This document shows, piece by piece, positions 17,579 through 25,890 of a stretch of 64,000 nucleotides of DNA (its first letter is position 1; every line of letters begins with the position of its first letter). The notes below the pieces were generated by a model, which did not search any database, was not told the origin of the DNA, and saw only the letters and a program-made list of their open reading frames with translations. The position numbers and the translations under genes were made by a program. The DNA is from JBEGHD01 sp049334165 (GTDB taxonomy: Bacteria; Bacteroidota; Bacteroidia; Flavobacteriales_D; Sanyastnellaceae). The stretch lies in assembly GCA_049334165.1 (NCBI GenBank), contig JBEGHD010000008.1; one strand, written 5' to 3'.

Positions 17579-19396
17579 TTATCTGATCAATGATACAAAG
17601 CCTTTCAGCTCCTGAACTTCAGCATCCTCTACATGAACCTTAACTCTGTACGCATAAACTCCATTGGGCGCAAAGTGATTCGATCCCTGACCGCCCCTCC
17701 CGTCCCAGGAGACTGATACACCTTCTGTATAGTAAATTTGCTCTCCAAAGCGGTTGAAGATCCATAATTTAACTTTTTGTATTCCAATGCCCTCAACCTG
17801 AAATACTTCATTTAAACCATCTCCATCAGGAGTGAAGGCGTTGGGAATATAGATGTTTTTTTCACCTATGCATGACCGATTGAAATTCGGGTCATTTGGT
17901 TCAAGGCATTCACCGCAGTCATCAATAACAGCTGTCCCATACGGGACTCCAGCACAATCTGAACAAGACTGATTGAAACTTGATCCGGTCGGTACATTGC
18001 ACTCACCGCAGTCATCAATCACCGCCATCCCATTCGGGACTCCGGCACAATCTGAGCAAGACTGATTGAAGTTTGGATCATCTGGCTCAAGGCATTCACC
18101 ACAGTCATCAACTATCGATGTTCCATTGAAGACTCCAGCACAATCTATACATAACTGATTGAAATTTGGATCATTCGGTTCAAGACATTCACCACAATCA
18201 TCAATCACCGCTGATCCATTCGGTATTCCTGCACAGTCTGCACAGGACTGATTGAAATCTGGGTCAATTGGTTCAAGGCATTGACCACAATCATCAATCA
18301 CCGCTAGCCCGTTGGGCACTCCAGCACAATCCACACAAGATTGGTTGAAATTCGGGTCGTTTGGTTCAAGACATTCTCCACAGTCATCGATTATCGCTGT
18401 TCCATTTGGAACTCCATCACAATCTACACATGATTCATTGAAATCCGGGTCATCTGGTTCAAGGCACTCACCGCAATCATCTATCACTGCTGTTCCATTA
18501 GGAACTCCGTCACAATCTGCACAAGACTGATTGAAATTCGGGTCGTTTGGTTCAAGACATTCACCGCAATCATCAAACACCGCTGCGCCATTTGGGACTC
18601 CAGCGCAATCTGCGCAAGACTGATTGAAATTCGGATCATTTGGTTCAAGGCATTCACCACAATCGTCAATCACAGCTGTTCCATTTGGGACTCCAGCACA
18701 ATCAGAAGGAATAGAAAAAAGTGCACAAACGGCATCTATGTCTGCTCCAGAGGTTGCGGTACTACAATCTCCGTCAAGGACATCTTTAATCTCAATCGCA
18801 TCGAATTTAAGTTCTCCTGCTGTATATCCTGGTATTGCCAAGTCGATGTCAAAACTTGAAGTAGCTCCACCAAGAGTGCCAACTTCATAATATCCATCTG
18901 AATTTGCATCTGAAATTCCTGAGTTTTGTAATTGTGTTTCGGTAAAATTATCCAGAGGTCGAAGCGCTATGTCAATTGATTCAACAATTGCACCTATCTC
19001 AAATACCCACAAGTCATCCTGATTATCACCAGAATTAGAAAGAACGTTGTTGGTGAATCCAAGTTTAATAAAGCCTCCTTCTCCAAGAAAAACAAATGTT
19101 GGATTGTCCCCTGGTTCAAAATTATAATCAGCCACACCTAAAGCTCCTTGCGGCAAAGGGTCACTAAAAGGGCATCCTGAAGAATATTCGAATACAACAT
19201 CAGCAAAACTACTCCCATCGCCACAAAGAGAACATCCATCATCGGATAAGTTGATGCAACCAGGGTCCTCGCAATCTACTAACCCATCATTGTCGTTATC
19301 AATTCCGTCTGAACACAGAATTGCGTTGTTCTCCTGAGCTATCAATAGAAAAGGTAAAAAAGTTAATGCTGTAATTGTAATGAGCTTGTTTTTCAT
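17579..19396 (-). CDS. Secreted repeat protein with T9SS type B (gliding-associated) C-terminus
   Basis: A 605-residue surface protein. Signal peptide (ends LLIAQENN), a Cys-rich CSDGIDNDNDGLVDCEDPGC calcium-binding-like motif at about residues 28-47, a non-repetitive region to residue 231, nine tandem 31-residue repeats (232-510) with Cys at repeat positions 2, 15, 18 and 30, and a C-terminal domain (about 515-605) beginning IYIPNAFTPDGDGLNEVF and containing IFNRFGEQIYY and NGVYAYRV, diagnostic of T9SS type B sorting. Predicted to cross the outer membrane by type IX secretion and stay at the surface. The function of the repeat domain is unknown. Confidence 0.93.
   Translation of the reverse strand: MKNKLITITALTFLPFLLIAQENNAILCSDGIDNDNDGLVDCEDPGCINLSDDGCSLCGDGSSFADVVFEYSSGCPFSDPLPQGALGVADYNFEPGDNPTFVFLGEGGFIKLGFTNNVLSNSGDNQDDLWVFEIGAIVESIDIALRPLDNFTETQLQNSGISDANSDGYYEVGTLGGATSSFDIDLAIPGYTAGELKFDAIEIKDVLDGDCSTATSGADIDAVCALFSIPSDCAGVPNGTAVIDDCGECLEPNDPNFNQSCADCAGVPNGAAVFDDCGECLEPNDPNFNQSCADCDGVPNGTAVIDDCGECLEPDDPDFNESCVDCDGVPNGTAIIDDCGECLEPNDPNFNQSCVDCAGVPNGLAVIDDCGQCLEPIDPDFNQSCADCAGIPNGSAVIDDCGECLEPNDPNFNQLCIDCAGVFNGTSIVDDCGECLEPDDPNFNQSCSDCAGVPNGMAVIDDCGECNVPTGSSFNQSCSDCAGVPYGTAVIDDCGECLEPNDPNFNRSCIGEKNIYIPNAFTPDGDGLNEVFQVEGIGIQKVKLWIFNRFGEQIYYTEGVSVSWDGRGGQGSNHFAPNGVYAYRVKVHVEDAEVQELKGFVSLIR
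17867..18703 (-). repeat. Nine in-frame tandem repeats of 93 bp
   Basis: Exactly nine units of 93 bp (837 bp) inside the surface-protein gene. Each encodes a 31-residue unit of the form DCxGVPNGxAxxDDCGEC followed by LEPNDPNFNQSC. Units differ by scattered substitutions; unit 8 replaces the acidic stretch by NVPTGSS. The constant length shows growth by whole-unit duplication. Confidence 0.95.
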
Positions 19397-19777
19397 CTTT
19401 CTTGGTGTAAGCAGATGTGCATCTAAAGAATCAATCTTTTTTATGATTTTATAACCGCTTCTGTTTTAAGTTGTTGTCAAGTTTGTTAAAGCTATTAGGT
19501 CGGACGGAAGAGCTTTCCTTCTTTGCAAAATTTTCACAAGAATTTTCATATTTAATGCTAATTCAAAATTCGCGTACTCCAATTTTGAAAGTGTTATCTT
19601 TAGCTTTGGGTATTTCCACGTTCTCAAAATCAAAACTGAAAGTACGTGAACAAAACCGAGATTACAAATCAACCTCCGTTGAAATTTCGATGACAAGCCA
19701 TTCTCCGTTGAAAATTAAGGTGATAGGCATAATTATTTATATAAACCTAGCTGTCGATTCATATTTGATAAACAAGT
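19397..19777. other. 381-bp AT-rich gap with no supported gene
   Basis: Open frames exist on both strands but have no recognisable protein features and one overlaps the helicase stop. I see no clear promoter box for the repeat protein gene and no terminator; the gap is noticeably more AT-rich than its flanks. Confidence 0.6.
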
Positions 19778-21301
19778 CTACTCACTCTGGAAAATCTCTC
19801 TAACTCTTTGCTTCAATTTGCGGTCGTAGTCGTCTTTGAGCCACTTCAGGTAGTTGTTGGTGCTTTTAGAAATGCAGTAGCTGTAGCGCTTCAATCGGTA
19901 TTCGATTTCTTTTTCGAGCAGTCCCATCAATTCGATGGCGTCAAAAAAGTCATCGGCATTGTCGGTTACCATGCGAGCGTGGTTCTCAATTGAGGCCTGC
20001 ACTGCCAACTTTGGTTTTTCACCCTCGCGGGTCACTTTGAGGTATTCCTCTTTAATATCGAAGTTGCCAATTTCCGAGTTGGAGAATCGCTCTTTGACCT
20101 CGTCTGGCATTTCGTACTTAAACTCGCGCTCGATCTGCTCGTCAGAGTAGAGCCCATCGAGGTAGGCATTAGGCGCACGGAAGATGTCCTGCCAGTTTAC
20201 GTAAGACTCCCACAAGCCAAAGCGCCTGGCGTTGTTGCCCAGGTCTATAACGGTGAATTTACTTTTGTCGGGAAGCACGCGCGATCCACGACCAATCATT
20301 TGGTGATAAAGAGTGAGCGATTTTGTGGCTCTGTTCAGAATGATTGTCTCTACCGTTGGCTCGTCAAAACCTGTTGTGAGAATCGAAACGGAAGAGAGAA
20401 TCGCATTTGGCTTGGTCTTAAACCAGTGCAAAATCTCCTTACGCTCTTTTTCGCTGTGAGTGTTGTCTAGGTGGCGAATGTCGTAGCCCTCGTCCTTAAA
20501 CATCTGATAAACCTGCAGCGATGTATTAATTCCGTTGTTGAAGATCAACGTTTTAGTTCCTTTTGCTTTTTCTTCGTAAGCGTAAAGAAGCTTTTCCTGC
20601 ATTAGGTAATTCCCGTAAAGTCTCTCGGAACTGCTCACAGTGTAATCACCGTTGATTCCAATCTTCAGTGACTTTAGATTCACATCGTAGCTGTAAGTAG
20701 TAGCTTCCGAGAGAAACCCTTTTTCGATGAGCGCTTTAATGGAATCACCAACAATCAACTCGTTGTAGTTGTCGTGGAGTGGAAGCTTGATATTGGAGCT
20801 TAGCGGAGTGGCAGTAACACCGAGAATTACGCCTTTATTGAAAAACTTAAAGAGCTTGCGAAATGAGTTGTAGTGTGCCTCATCGACAATCACAAGTCCA
20901 ACGTTGTCTACCTCAATTTTTTCGTCATTCAGACGATTATTGAGGGTTTCGACCATAGCAACAAAACAGTGGTGATCTTCAGGATCTTCAATCTCCTTCA
21001 CCTTGCTGTCGATTATTTTGTTCTTCACCCCGATGTCGAGGAGCATCTGAGAGGTTTGCCCCAGGAGCTCAATGCGGTGAGTGAGAATGAGAACTTTTTT
21101 TCTTGTTTCCAGAATATACTGGCGGGCAATCTCTGAGAAAATTACAGTCTTGCCGCCTCCGGTTGGAAGCTGAAAGAGCAAGTTGTAGTTTTCCGGATGC
21201 TTGCGAAGTCGTTCGAAGATGTTGTCAATCGCCTCCTTTTGGTAGTCGTAAAGTTTCTTCCCCTGTGTCTTCTCGAGCGATTCGATTGTTCCCAAACTCA
21301 T
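19778..21301 (-). CDS. Superfamily 2 DEAD/DEAH-box helicase (RadD/XPB-like)
   Basis: A 507-residue SF2 helicase. Motifs in order: LYDYQKEAI (Q-like), FQLPTGGGKTVIF (Walker A), VLILTHRIELLGQ (Ia), GLVIVDEAHYNSF (DEAH), GVTATPL (III), TLIFNNGINTSLQV, then SVSILTTGFDEPTVETIILN (V) and LYHQMIGRGSRV (VI). The C-terminal 110 residues contain a helical extension without a recognised domain. Cytoplasmic; probably DNA or RNA repair-related, resembling RadD/YejH, but no substrate can be deduced. A TAGTTTTG -7 box lies 25 nt upstream. Confidence 0.9.
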   Translation of the reverse strand: MSLGTIESLEKTQGKKLYDYQKEAIDNIFERLRKHPENYNLLFQLPTGGGKTVIFSEIARQYILETRKKVLILTHRIELLGQTSQMLLDIGVKNKIIDSKVKEIEDPEDHHCFVAMVETLNNRLNDEKIEVDNVGLVIVDEAHYNSFRKLFKFFNKGVILGVTATPLSSNIKLPLHDNYNELIVGDSIKALIEKGFLSEATTYSYDVNLKSLKIGINGDYTVSSSERLYGNYLMQEKLLYAYEEKAKGTKTLIFNNGINTSLQVYQMFKDEGYDIRHLDNTHSEKERKEILHWFKTKPNAILSSVSILTTGFDEPTVETIILNRATKSLTLYHQMIGRGSRVLPDKSKFTVIDLGNNARRFGLWESYVNWQDIFRAPNAYLDGLYSDEQIEREFKYEMPDEVKERFSNSEIGNFDIKEEYLKVTREGEKPKLAVQASIENHARMVTDNADDFFDAIELMGLLEKEIEYRLKRYSYCISKSTNNYLKWLKDDYDRKLKQRVREIFQSE

Positions 21302-21326
21302 TTGTTCTGTTGCTTTTAAGATTTTG

Positions 21327-21334
21327 CAAAACTA
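21327..21334 (-). promoter_or_regulatory. -7 box TAGTTTTG of the helicase gene
   Basis: Perfect TAnnTTTG match on the minus strand, 25 nt before the ATG at 21301. Confidence 0.45.
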
Positions 21335-21474
21335 CACACTTTCTTAGGCCATAAAAAACCTCATGCAAAACTTGTTGAAAATTCTCTGTGAAAATCGCAG
21401 CTCTAATCCTTATGATTTTTCAATTTCACCGCTGCGAATGGAAAAGCCACACTGGCTAAAAGTCCCCAAAGGCA

Positions 21475-22137
21475 ATGGAAGTAAAAATTGAGCCGTCCTG
21501 GAAAGAAGTTCTTCAGGACGAATTTGATAAGCCGTATTTTTCTGAATTGAGATCTTTCGTTAGGTCGGAATACAAGAACGGACCTTGTTACCCTCCGGCA
21601 AAGCAGGTTTTTAACGCCTTCGATCACTGTTCTTTTGACGATGTGAAGGTCGTGGTCGTAGGCCAGGATCCTTACCATGGGCCCGGACAAGCCAACGGAC
21701 TTTGCTTTTCGGTGAAAGACGATGTGCGAATTCCACCTTCGCTGAAAAACATTTTCAAAGAAATTCACAGCGACCTCGGTAAGCCAATTCCCGAAACTGG
21801 TGACCTTACAAGGTGGGCGCGGCAGGGGGTGCTCCTGCTCAACGCGACTCTCACCGTTCGCCACAAATCTCCAGGTTCACATCAAAAGAAGGGCTGGGAA
21901 GAATTCACGCACGAAGTGATCAAAATCGTGAACGAGAAGAAAGAGAACGTTGTGTTTTTACTTTGGGGAGCTTTTGCTCAAAAGAAAGTCGAAGTGATTG
22001 ACGAATCGAAACACCTGATTCTGGCTTCGCCTCATCCTTCGCCTTTTTCTGCAGATCGCGGATTTTTTGGTAATCGACATTTTAGCAAAACAAATGAGTA
22101 CTTGAAGTCGGTAGGTAAAAATCCAATCAACTGGTAA
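21475..22137 (+). CDS. ung: Uracil-DNA glycosylase, family 1
   Basis: A 220-residue family 1 UDG, which removes uracil from DNA. The water-activating loop VVVGQDPYHG (Asp65), the LLLNATLTV segment (about residues 120-128) and the DNA-intercalation loop HPSPFSADRGFFG (His187) are all intact. Length is typical. The start ATG at 21475 is chosen because it begins just before the conserved PSWK region. Next gene starts 42 nt downstream. Confidence 0.97.
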   Translation: MEVKIEPSWKEVLQDEFDKPYFSELRSFVRSEYKNGPCYPPAKQVFNAFDHCSFDDVKVVVVGQDPYHGPGQANGLCFSVKDDVRIPPSLKNIFKEIHSDLGKPIPETGDLTRWARQGVLLLNATLTVRHKSPGSHQKKGWEEFTHEVIKIVNEKKENVVFLLWGAFAQKKVEVIDESKHLILASPHPSPFSADRGFFGNRHFSKTNEYLKSVGKNPINW

Positions 22138-22166
22138 AAAGAAAAGCTCAGTCAATTGTAATTCCC

Positions 22167-22174
22167 TACTTTTG
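22167..22174 (+). promoter_or_regulatory. -7 box TACTTTTG directly before the Cys/His-rich gene
   Basis: Perfect TAnnTTTG box ending 5 nt before the GTG start at 22180. Likely promoter of the TonB receptor cluster. No good -33 is evident. Confidence 0.55.
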
Positions 22175-22179
22175 CAGTT

Positions 22180-22545
22180 GTGAAAAACGGTTTGAAGACA
22201 TACCAACTCTTTTTGGCTTTTGCCCTTGTGGGGGTAATCACCACTGTGGTGAGTTTTCAGACGATCCACCTGGTTCAGGAACATTGTGATCAAACACATT
22301 TTTGCCACCAGGAAGATGATCATGGAAGCGAACCAGAAGATACGGAATGTACCAGAGTTGAGGCTTCTGACGAAGAGTGCCCGATCTGTGAATTGAAGCT
22401 TCCGCTACTCTCGCCAATTGAGAAAGGTGTAGACAGTAGCTTTTCGGCTTGCAATTTTGACAACACACCGTTTTCTTACTCACAGCCACGCCCGGACTGT
22501 CGTCTGGAAGTTAATCACTTGCGTGGTCCGCCCCAGAACAGCTAA
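22180..22545 (+). CDS. Small Cys/His-rich membrane or exported protein, first gene of the metal-uptake cluster
   Basis: A 121-residue protein starting with GTG (no ATG in frame near the N-terminus). Residues about 8-27 are hydrophobic (LFLAFALVGVITTVVSF), a signal anchor or signal peptide. It is followed by a Cys/His-rich stretch EHCDQTHFCHQEDDHGSE and by EECPICELKL. This resembles small proteins upstream of TonB receptors in other Bacteroidota and, loosely, DUF2946. Metal binding is inferred from composition. It begins the cluster: TonB receptor 80 nt downstream, then a DUF4625 lipoprotein. Confidence 0.7.
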   Translation: MKNGLKTYQLFLAFALVGVITTVVSFQTIHLVQEHCDQTHFCHQEDDHGSEPEDTECTRVEASDEECPICELKLPLLSPIEKGVDSSFSACNFDNTPFSYSQPRPDCRLEVNHLRGPPQNS

Positions 22546-22625
22546 GATCGATTTTCAGAAATCGTTGCCTGCCTTTGAAGGTAAGGCTTTGACTAGTTGT
22601 TCAATTTCCAAGCATTTTATTATTA

Positions 22626-24992
22626 ATGAAAAATTTCACGGCTCTGCTGCTGTGCTTTTACGCGTGTGTACAAATTTCACTGTCACAGTCGAAAGAGTTT
22701 AGCATAAGCGGCAAAGTGATAGACAAGTCTACAGGAGAGGCTCTTCCAGGAGCCAGCGTGAAGCTGCACGAAACCAAGGTTGTGACAAGCACTGGTCTCG
22801 ATGGTGAGTTTACACTCTCCAACGTGCGAAATGGTTTGTACCATCTGCACGCCACCTTTGTGGGCTACAAGGCTTTCACAAAAGAAGTGCGTGTTAACGA
22901 ACAGCCTGTGGAATTGGAAATTGAACTGAGTCCGACTTCGGTGGAGCTGCAAGAGGCCATTGTTGAGTCTGACATTTTGAGAACTGATTATGCTCAGCAG
23001 AGCCAGGATGTGGAAGTTGCAGGTGATGAATTCCTGAGACAGGAATCCGGAAACACACTGATGAACAGCTTGTCGACAATCCCTGGTGTGCAGGCCATGA
23101 ACGTAGGTGTGGGAATCGCCAAGCCGATGATAAGGGGCATGTCGGCCAACAGGGTTCAGGTGAACGACCAGGGAGTCACTCAGCAGGGGCAACAGTGGGG
23201 AATGGATCACGGACTGGAGATCGACCAGTTTTCTGTTCAGCGAATGGAAATTGTGAAAGGAGCTTCTTCTTTACTCTACGGATCTGATGGAATAGGTGGA
23301 GTGATCAACCTACTGCCTGCAGCAATCCCAGAGAAAAATTCGTTTTCCGGACAGTTTACTGCCATGGGCAAAACCAACAACGATTTTGCCGGAGGTTCGC
23401 TTTCTCTGCAGGGAAACCGTGACGGTCTGTATTTCAATGCCAGAGCATCTTTTAGTGAGTTTGGCGATTACAAGGTTCCAGCGGAAGAATTTACTTACCT
23501 CACCAGGGTTTTAGACATCGAAGGTGGAGCACTAAAAAATACTGCCGGCACTGAGAAAAACCTTTCTCTTGCCTTTGGCTTGCTTGAAAGCTGGGGTAAT
23601 GTACAGTTGTCGCTCAGCAGGTTTGATCAGAAGATGGGGCTTTTTCCTGGGATTATCGGAATTCCTACAAACTTTGATCTTCGCGATGATGGCGACAGCC
23701 GCGATATCGAATTGCCATATCAGACCATCGTGCACGACAAGGCACTTTTGAATGCCAATATTGCACTAGCCGATGGCTGGCTCGATTTGGATCTTGGTTA
23801 CCAGCGAAACACAAGGCAGGAACGAACTCGTCCTCACCAGGTGGGCAACGAGCCAATTCCATCGAGTTCTGAAGCACTTTTTCTCGAGCTTTCAACCATC
23901 TCTGGAAACGTGCGTTGGAATAGGCGCTGGAGCGAAAAGCTAAAAACCATAACCGGCATTTCTGGCGAGTTTCAGGAAAATGAAATTGGAGGCTGGGAGT
24001 TTTTGATCCCCAGGTACCAGTCTTATTCCGCAGGCGGCTTTGCTTTTGCCGAATGGCGATTTAGGCCGGCTGTCACGCTCAACGGTGGGCTGCGTTACGA
24101 TGTGAGCAACATCAATTCGGACCGCTATCGCCAGCCGATTTTCAACAATGAACAAGTGGTCATTGGCCTGGATGAAAGAGCACCGGAGTTGAATAAGAGT
24201 TTTTCTAACGTTTCGGCCGGTGCCGGAATGGCCTATCATCCATCCGATCAGTTCAATTTTAAATTGAACTTAGGGAAGAGCTTTCGCTGGCCGGTGGCTG
24301 CGGAGCTGGCCAGCAACGGAGTTCACCACGGAACTTATCGTCACGAAAAAGGCGATCCGGATTTGAACGCTGAAGAAGGCTACCAGGCAGACATCACGCT
24401 ATTGTGGTTGCGCAATCACCTGCAATTCAAGGTGACTCCCTTTTTCGGATACTTCGAAAATTTCATCTACCTCCGCCCGGCTGCAGTTTTTTCTGACTTG
24501 CCAGAGGGTGGACAGGTTTATCAGTACAGTCAGGCCGATGCGATCAACACAGGCCTGGAAACCAATCTCGACTGGCACGTGATCGAACCACTGCACCTGC
24601 AGCTTACCAGCGAATACGTTTTTCAGGCCAATCTCGAAACAGGCTTGCCAATTCCTTTTACACCGCCACTGACGGTTCGGGGAACTTCGATTTATGAGAA
24701 AAAGTCGAAGCTAAAATGGCTGGAAGAATGGAGTGGAGGTGCATCTGTGCAGGTTTCTGGAGCTCAAAACAGAGTGGATCGCAATGAGGATCCAACAAGT
24801 GGTTACACCTTGCTGGCGGCATTCGTTTCAGCCGGGTTTAAACTGGGTAAACAACCAATGGAAATACTTTTTAGAGTCGACAATTTGCTCGACACCAAAT
24901 ACACCAATCACCTGAGCAGATACAAGCTGATCAACTTGCCGGAGCAGGGAAGAAATTTTACAGCAACGATCAATATTCCTTTTACTTTTTAA
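22626..24992 (+). CDS. TonB-dependent receptor with carboxypeptidase-like N-domain, ZnuD-like
   Basis: A 788-residue outer-membrane receptor. Signal peptide to about residue 20; carboxypeptidase-regulatory-like domain (about 24-110: FSISGKVIDKSTGEALPGAS); plug domain with KPMIRGMSANRVQVNDQGV and MEIVKGASSLLYGSDGIGG; then a 22-strand-type barrel ending in NLPEQGRNFTATINIPFTF. The plug motif 'IRG-x-x-x-x-RV-x-V-x-x-x-G' followed by a His (GMDHGLEID) resembles ZnuD-type zinc receptors, and a loop HHGTYRHEKGDPDL offers more His. Zinc or copper uptake is therefore inferred, supported by His-rich neighbours. Confidence 0.92.
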   Translation: MKNFTALLLCFYACVQISLSQSKEFSISGKVIDKSTGEALPGASVKLHETKVVTSTGLDGEFTLSNVRNGLYHLHATFVGYKAFTKEVRVNEQPVELEIELSPTSVELQEAIVESDILRTDYAQQSQDVEVAGDEFLRQESGNTLMNSLSTIPGVQAMNVGVGIAKPMIRGMSANRVQVNDQGVTQQGQQWGMDHGLEIDQFSVQRMEIVKGASSLLYGSDGIGGVINLLPAAIPEKNSFSGQFTAMGKTNNDFAGGSLSLQGNRDGLYFNARASFSEFGDYKVPAEEFTYLTRVLDIEGGALKNTAGTEKNLSLAFGLLESWGNVQLSLSRFDQKMGLFPGIIGIPTNFDLRDDGDSRDIELPYQTIVHDKALLNANIALADGWLDLDLGYQRNTRQERTRPHQVGNEPIPSSSEALFLELSTISGNVRWNRRWSEKLKTITGISGEFQENEIGGWEFLIPRYQSYSAGGFAFAEWRFRPAVTLNGGLRYDVSNINSDRYRQPIFNNEQVVIGLDERAPELNKSFSNVSAGAGMAYHPSDQFNFKLNLGKSFRWPVAAELASNGVHHGTYRHEKGDPDLNAEEGYQADITLLWLRNHLQFKVTPFFGYFENFIYLRPAAVFSDLPEGGQVYQYSQADAINTGLETNLDWHVIEPLHLQLTSEYVFQANLETGLPIPFTPPLTVRGTSIYEKKSKLKWLEEWSGGASVQVSGAQNRVDRNEDPTSGYTLLAAFVSAGFKLGKQPMEILFRVDNLLDTKYTNHLSRYKLINLPEQGRNFTATINIPFTF

Positions 24993-25013
24993 AGAAACAA
25001 AAACCCATAAAAA

Positions 25014-25823
25014 ATGAAGAAATCAATAAATCAACGAATCAAGTGGAGTTTTCCATTGACCGTTTTTTTTGCAGCTATTTTGTTTACAGGCTGCGGTAAA
25101 GACGAAGACACAACAGCTCCATCAATAAATCTAATTCAAGTGAATGGTGAAGACGGATCGGAGTTCCACGTAGATGCCGGATCAATCATGTCCGTTTTGG
25201 TTCGCGCCTCAGACAATGAAGATCTCAACCAACTCAAGTTGAACATTCATTCTGCCGGTGATGGACACGACCATGAAGGTGAAGGTGGTGATGTGGAAGA
25301 GGTTTTTTCCGAAGGTAACTGGACAGAAGACATTGTCACAAACCTCGGTGGAGAAAACGAAGAATTGCTTTATGAACTTGATGTGCCTTCAGACATTGCT
25401 GGGTTTTGGCATTTGCAAGTGATGTGCATCGACAAGGAAGGAAATGAAGCAGAACCAAGAATTGTCACTCTTCACGTTGAAAATGAAGAGTTCCCCGAAA
25501 TTCATGTTGAGTCGACAAACCCGATGGAGAATGCTGAGGGTGAGATTGAAATTGCTCCAGGAGGGACCATCACTTTTGAAGGTGAAATCACTGACAACAA
25601 CGGTCTTCAGGAGATACATGTGGAGCTCGAAAATGAGGAAACCCAAACCGTGGTTTTTGAAGAAGAGATTGAAGCTGCAGGTGCGACTAGTTGGAATCTA
25701 GATCAGCTTTCAGTTGTGGTGCCAGAGGGCACAGCTAGTGGAACTCACCTTCATTTGCACATTCACGTGATTGACACAGACGGCAATGAAATTTCAGATG
25801 CCTTGGAAGTACACGTGGATTAA
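25014..25823 (+). CDS. DUF4625 lipoprotein, His/acid-rich
   Basis: A 269-residue lipoprotein (FTGC-G lipobox, Cys about residue 27) with two successive DUF4625 units (about 35-155 and 160-269). Each begins with a TTAPSINLIQVNGEDG-type strand and contains His-rich turns: GDGHDHEGEGGD, FWHLQVMCIDKEGN and HLHLHIHVIDTDGN. DUF4625 proteins in Bacteroidota typically sit beside TonB receptors; metal capture at the cell surface is a reasonable inference. It lies 21 nt after the receptor gene and is followed by a terminator, closing the operon. Confidence 0.87.
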   Translation: MKKSINQRIKWSFPLTVFFAAILFTGCGKDEDTTAPSINLIQVNGEDGSEFHVDAGSIMSVLVRASDNEDLNQLKLNIHSAGDGHDHEGEGGDVEEVFSEGNWTEDIVTNLGGENEELLYELDVPSDIAGFWHLQVMCIDKEGNEAEPRIVTLHVENEEFPEIHVESTNPMENAEGEIEIAPGGTITFEGEITDNNGLQEIHVELENEETQTVVFEEEIEAAGATSWNLDQLSVVVPEGTASGTHLHLHIHVIDTDGNEISDALEVHVD

Positions 25824-25848
25824 GCTTGCAGAACCGTTAACGATTCAG

Positions 25849-25884
25849 AAAACCTCCAGCTGCAGTGGAGGTTTTCTTATTTTT
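25849..25884 (+). terminator. Intrinsic terminator whose T-tract contains the next promoter
   Basis: AAAACCTCCA/TGGAGGTTTT stem with 7-nt loop, then CTTATTTTT. The T-tract continues directly into the perfect -7 box TATTTTTG (25878-25885) of the following gene. Confidence 0.85.
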
Positions 25885-25885
25885 G
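25878..25885 (+). promoter_or_regulatory. -7 box TATTTTTG inside the terminator T-tract
   Basis: Perfect TAnnTTTG, 5 nt before the ATG at 25891; predicted leaderless start. It overlaps the 3' end of the preceding terminator. Confidence 0.6.
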
Positions 25886-25890
25886 ACTCC

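Noticed and set aside
17867..18703. Regular 93-bp repeats as a CRISPR-like array
   Set aside because: Units are contiguous with no spacers, stay in frame, and encode a conserved Cys-rich peptide.
19471..19803. 110-codon open frame on the plus strand in the gap before the helicase
   Set aside because: It overlaps the helicase 3' end on the other strand, has no recognisable domain or signal, and an equally long frame exists on the opposite strand; AT-rich noise is the simpler reading.
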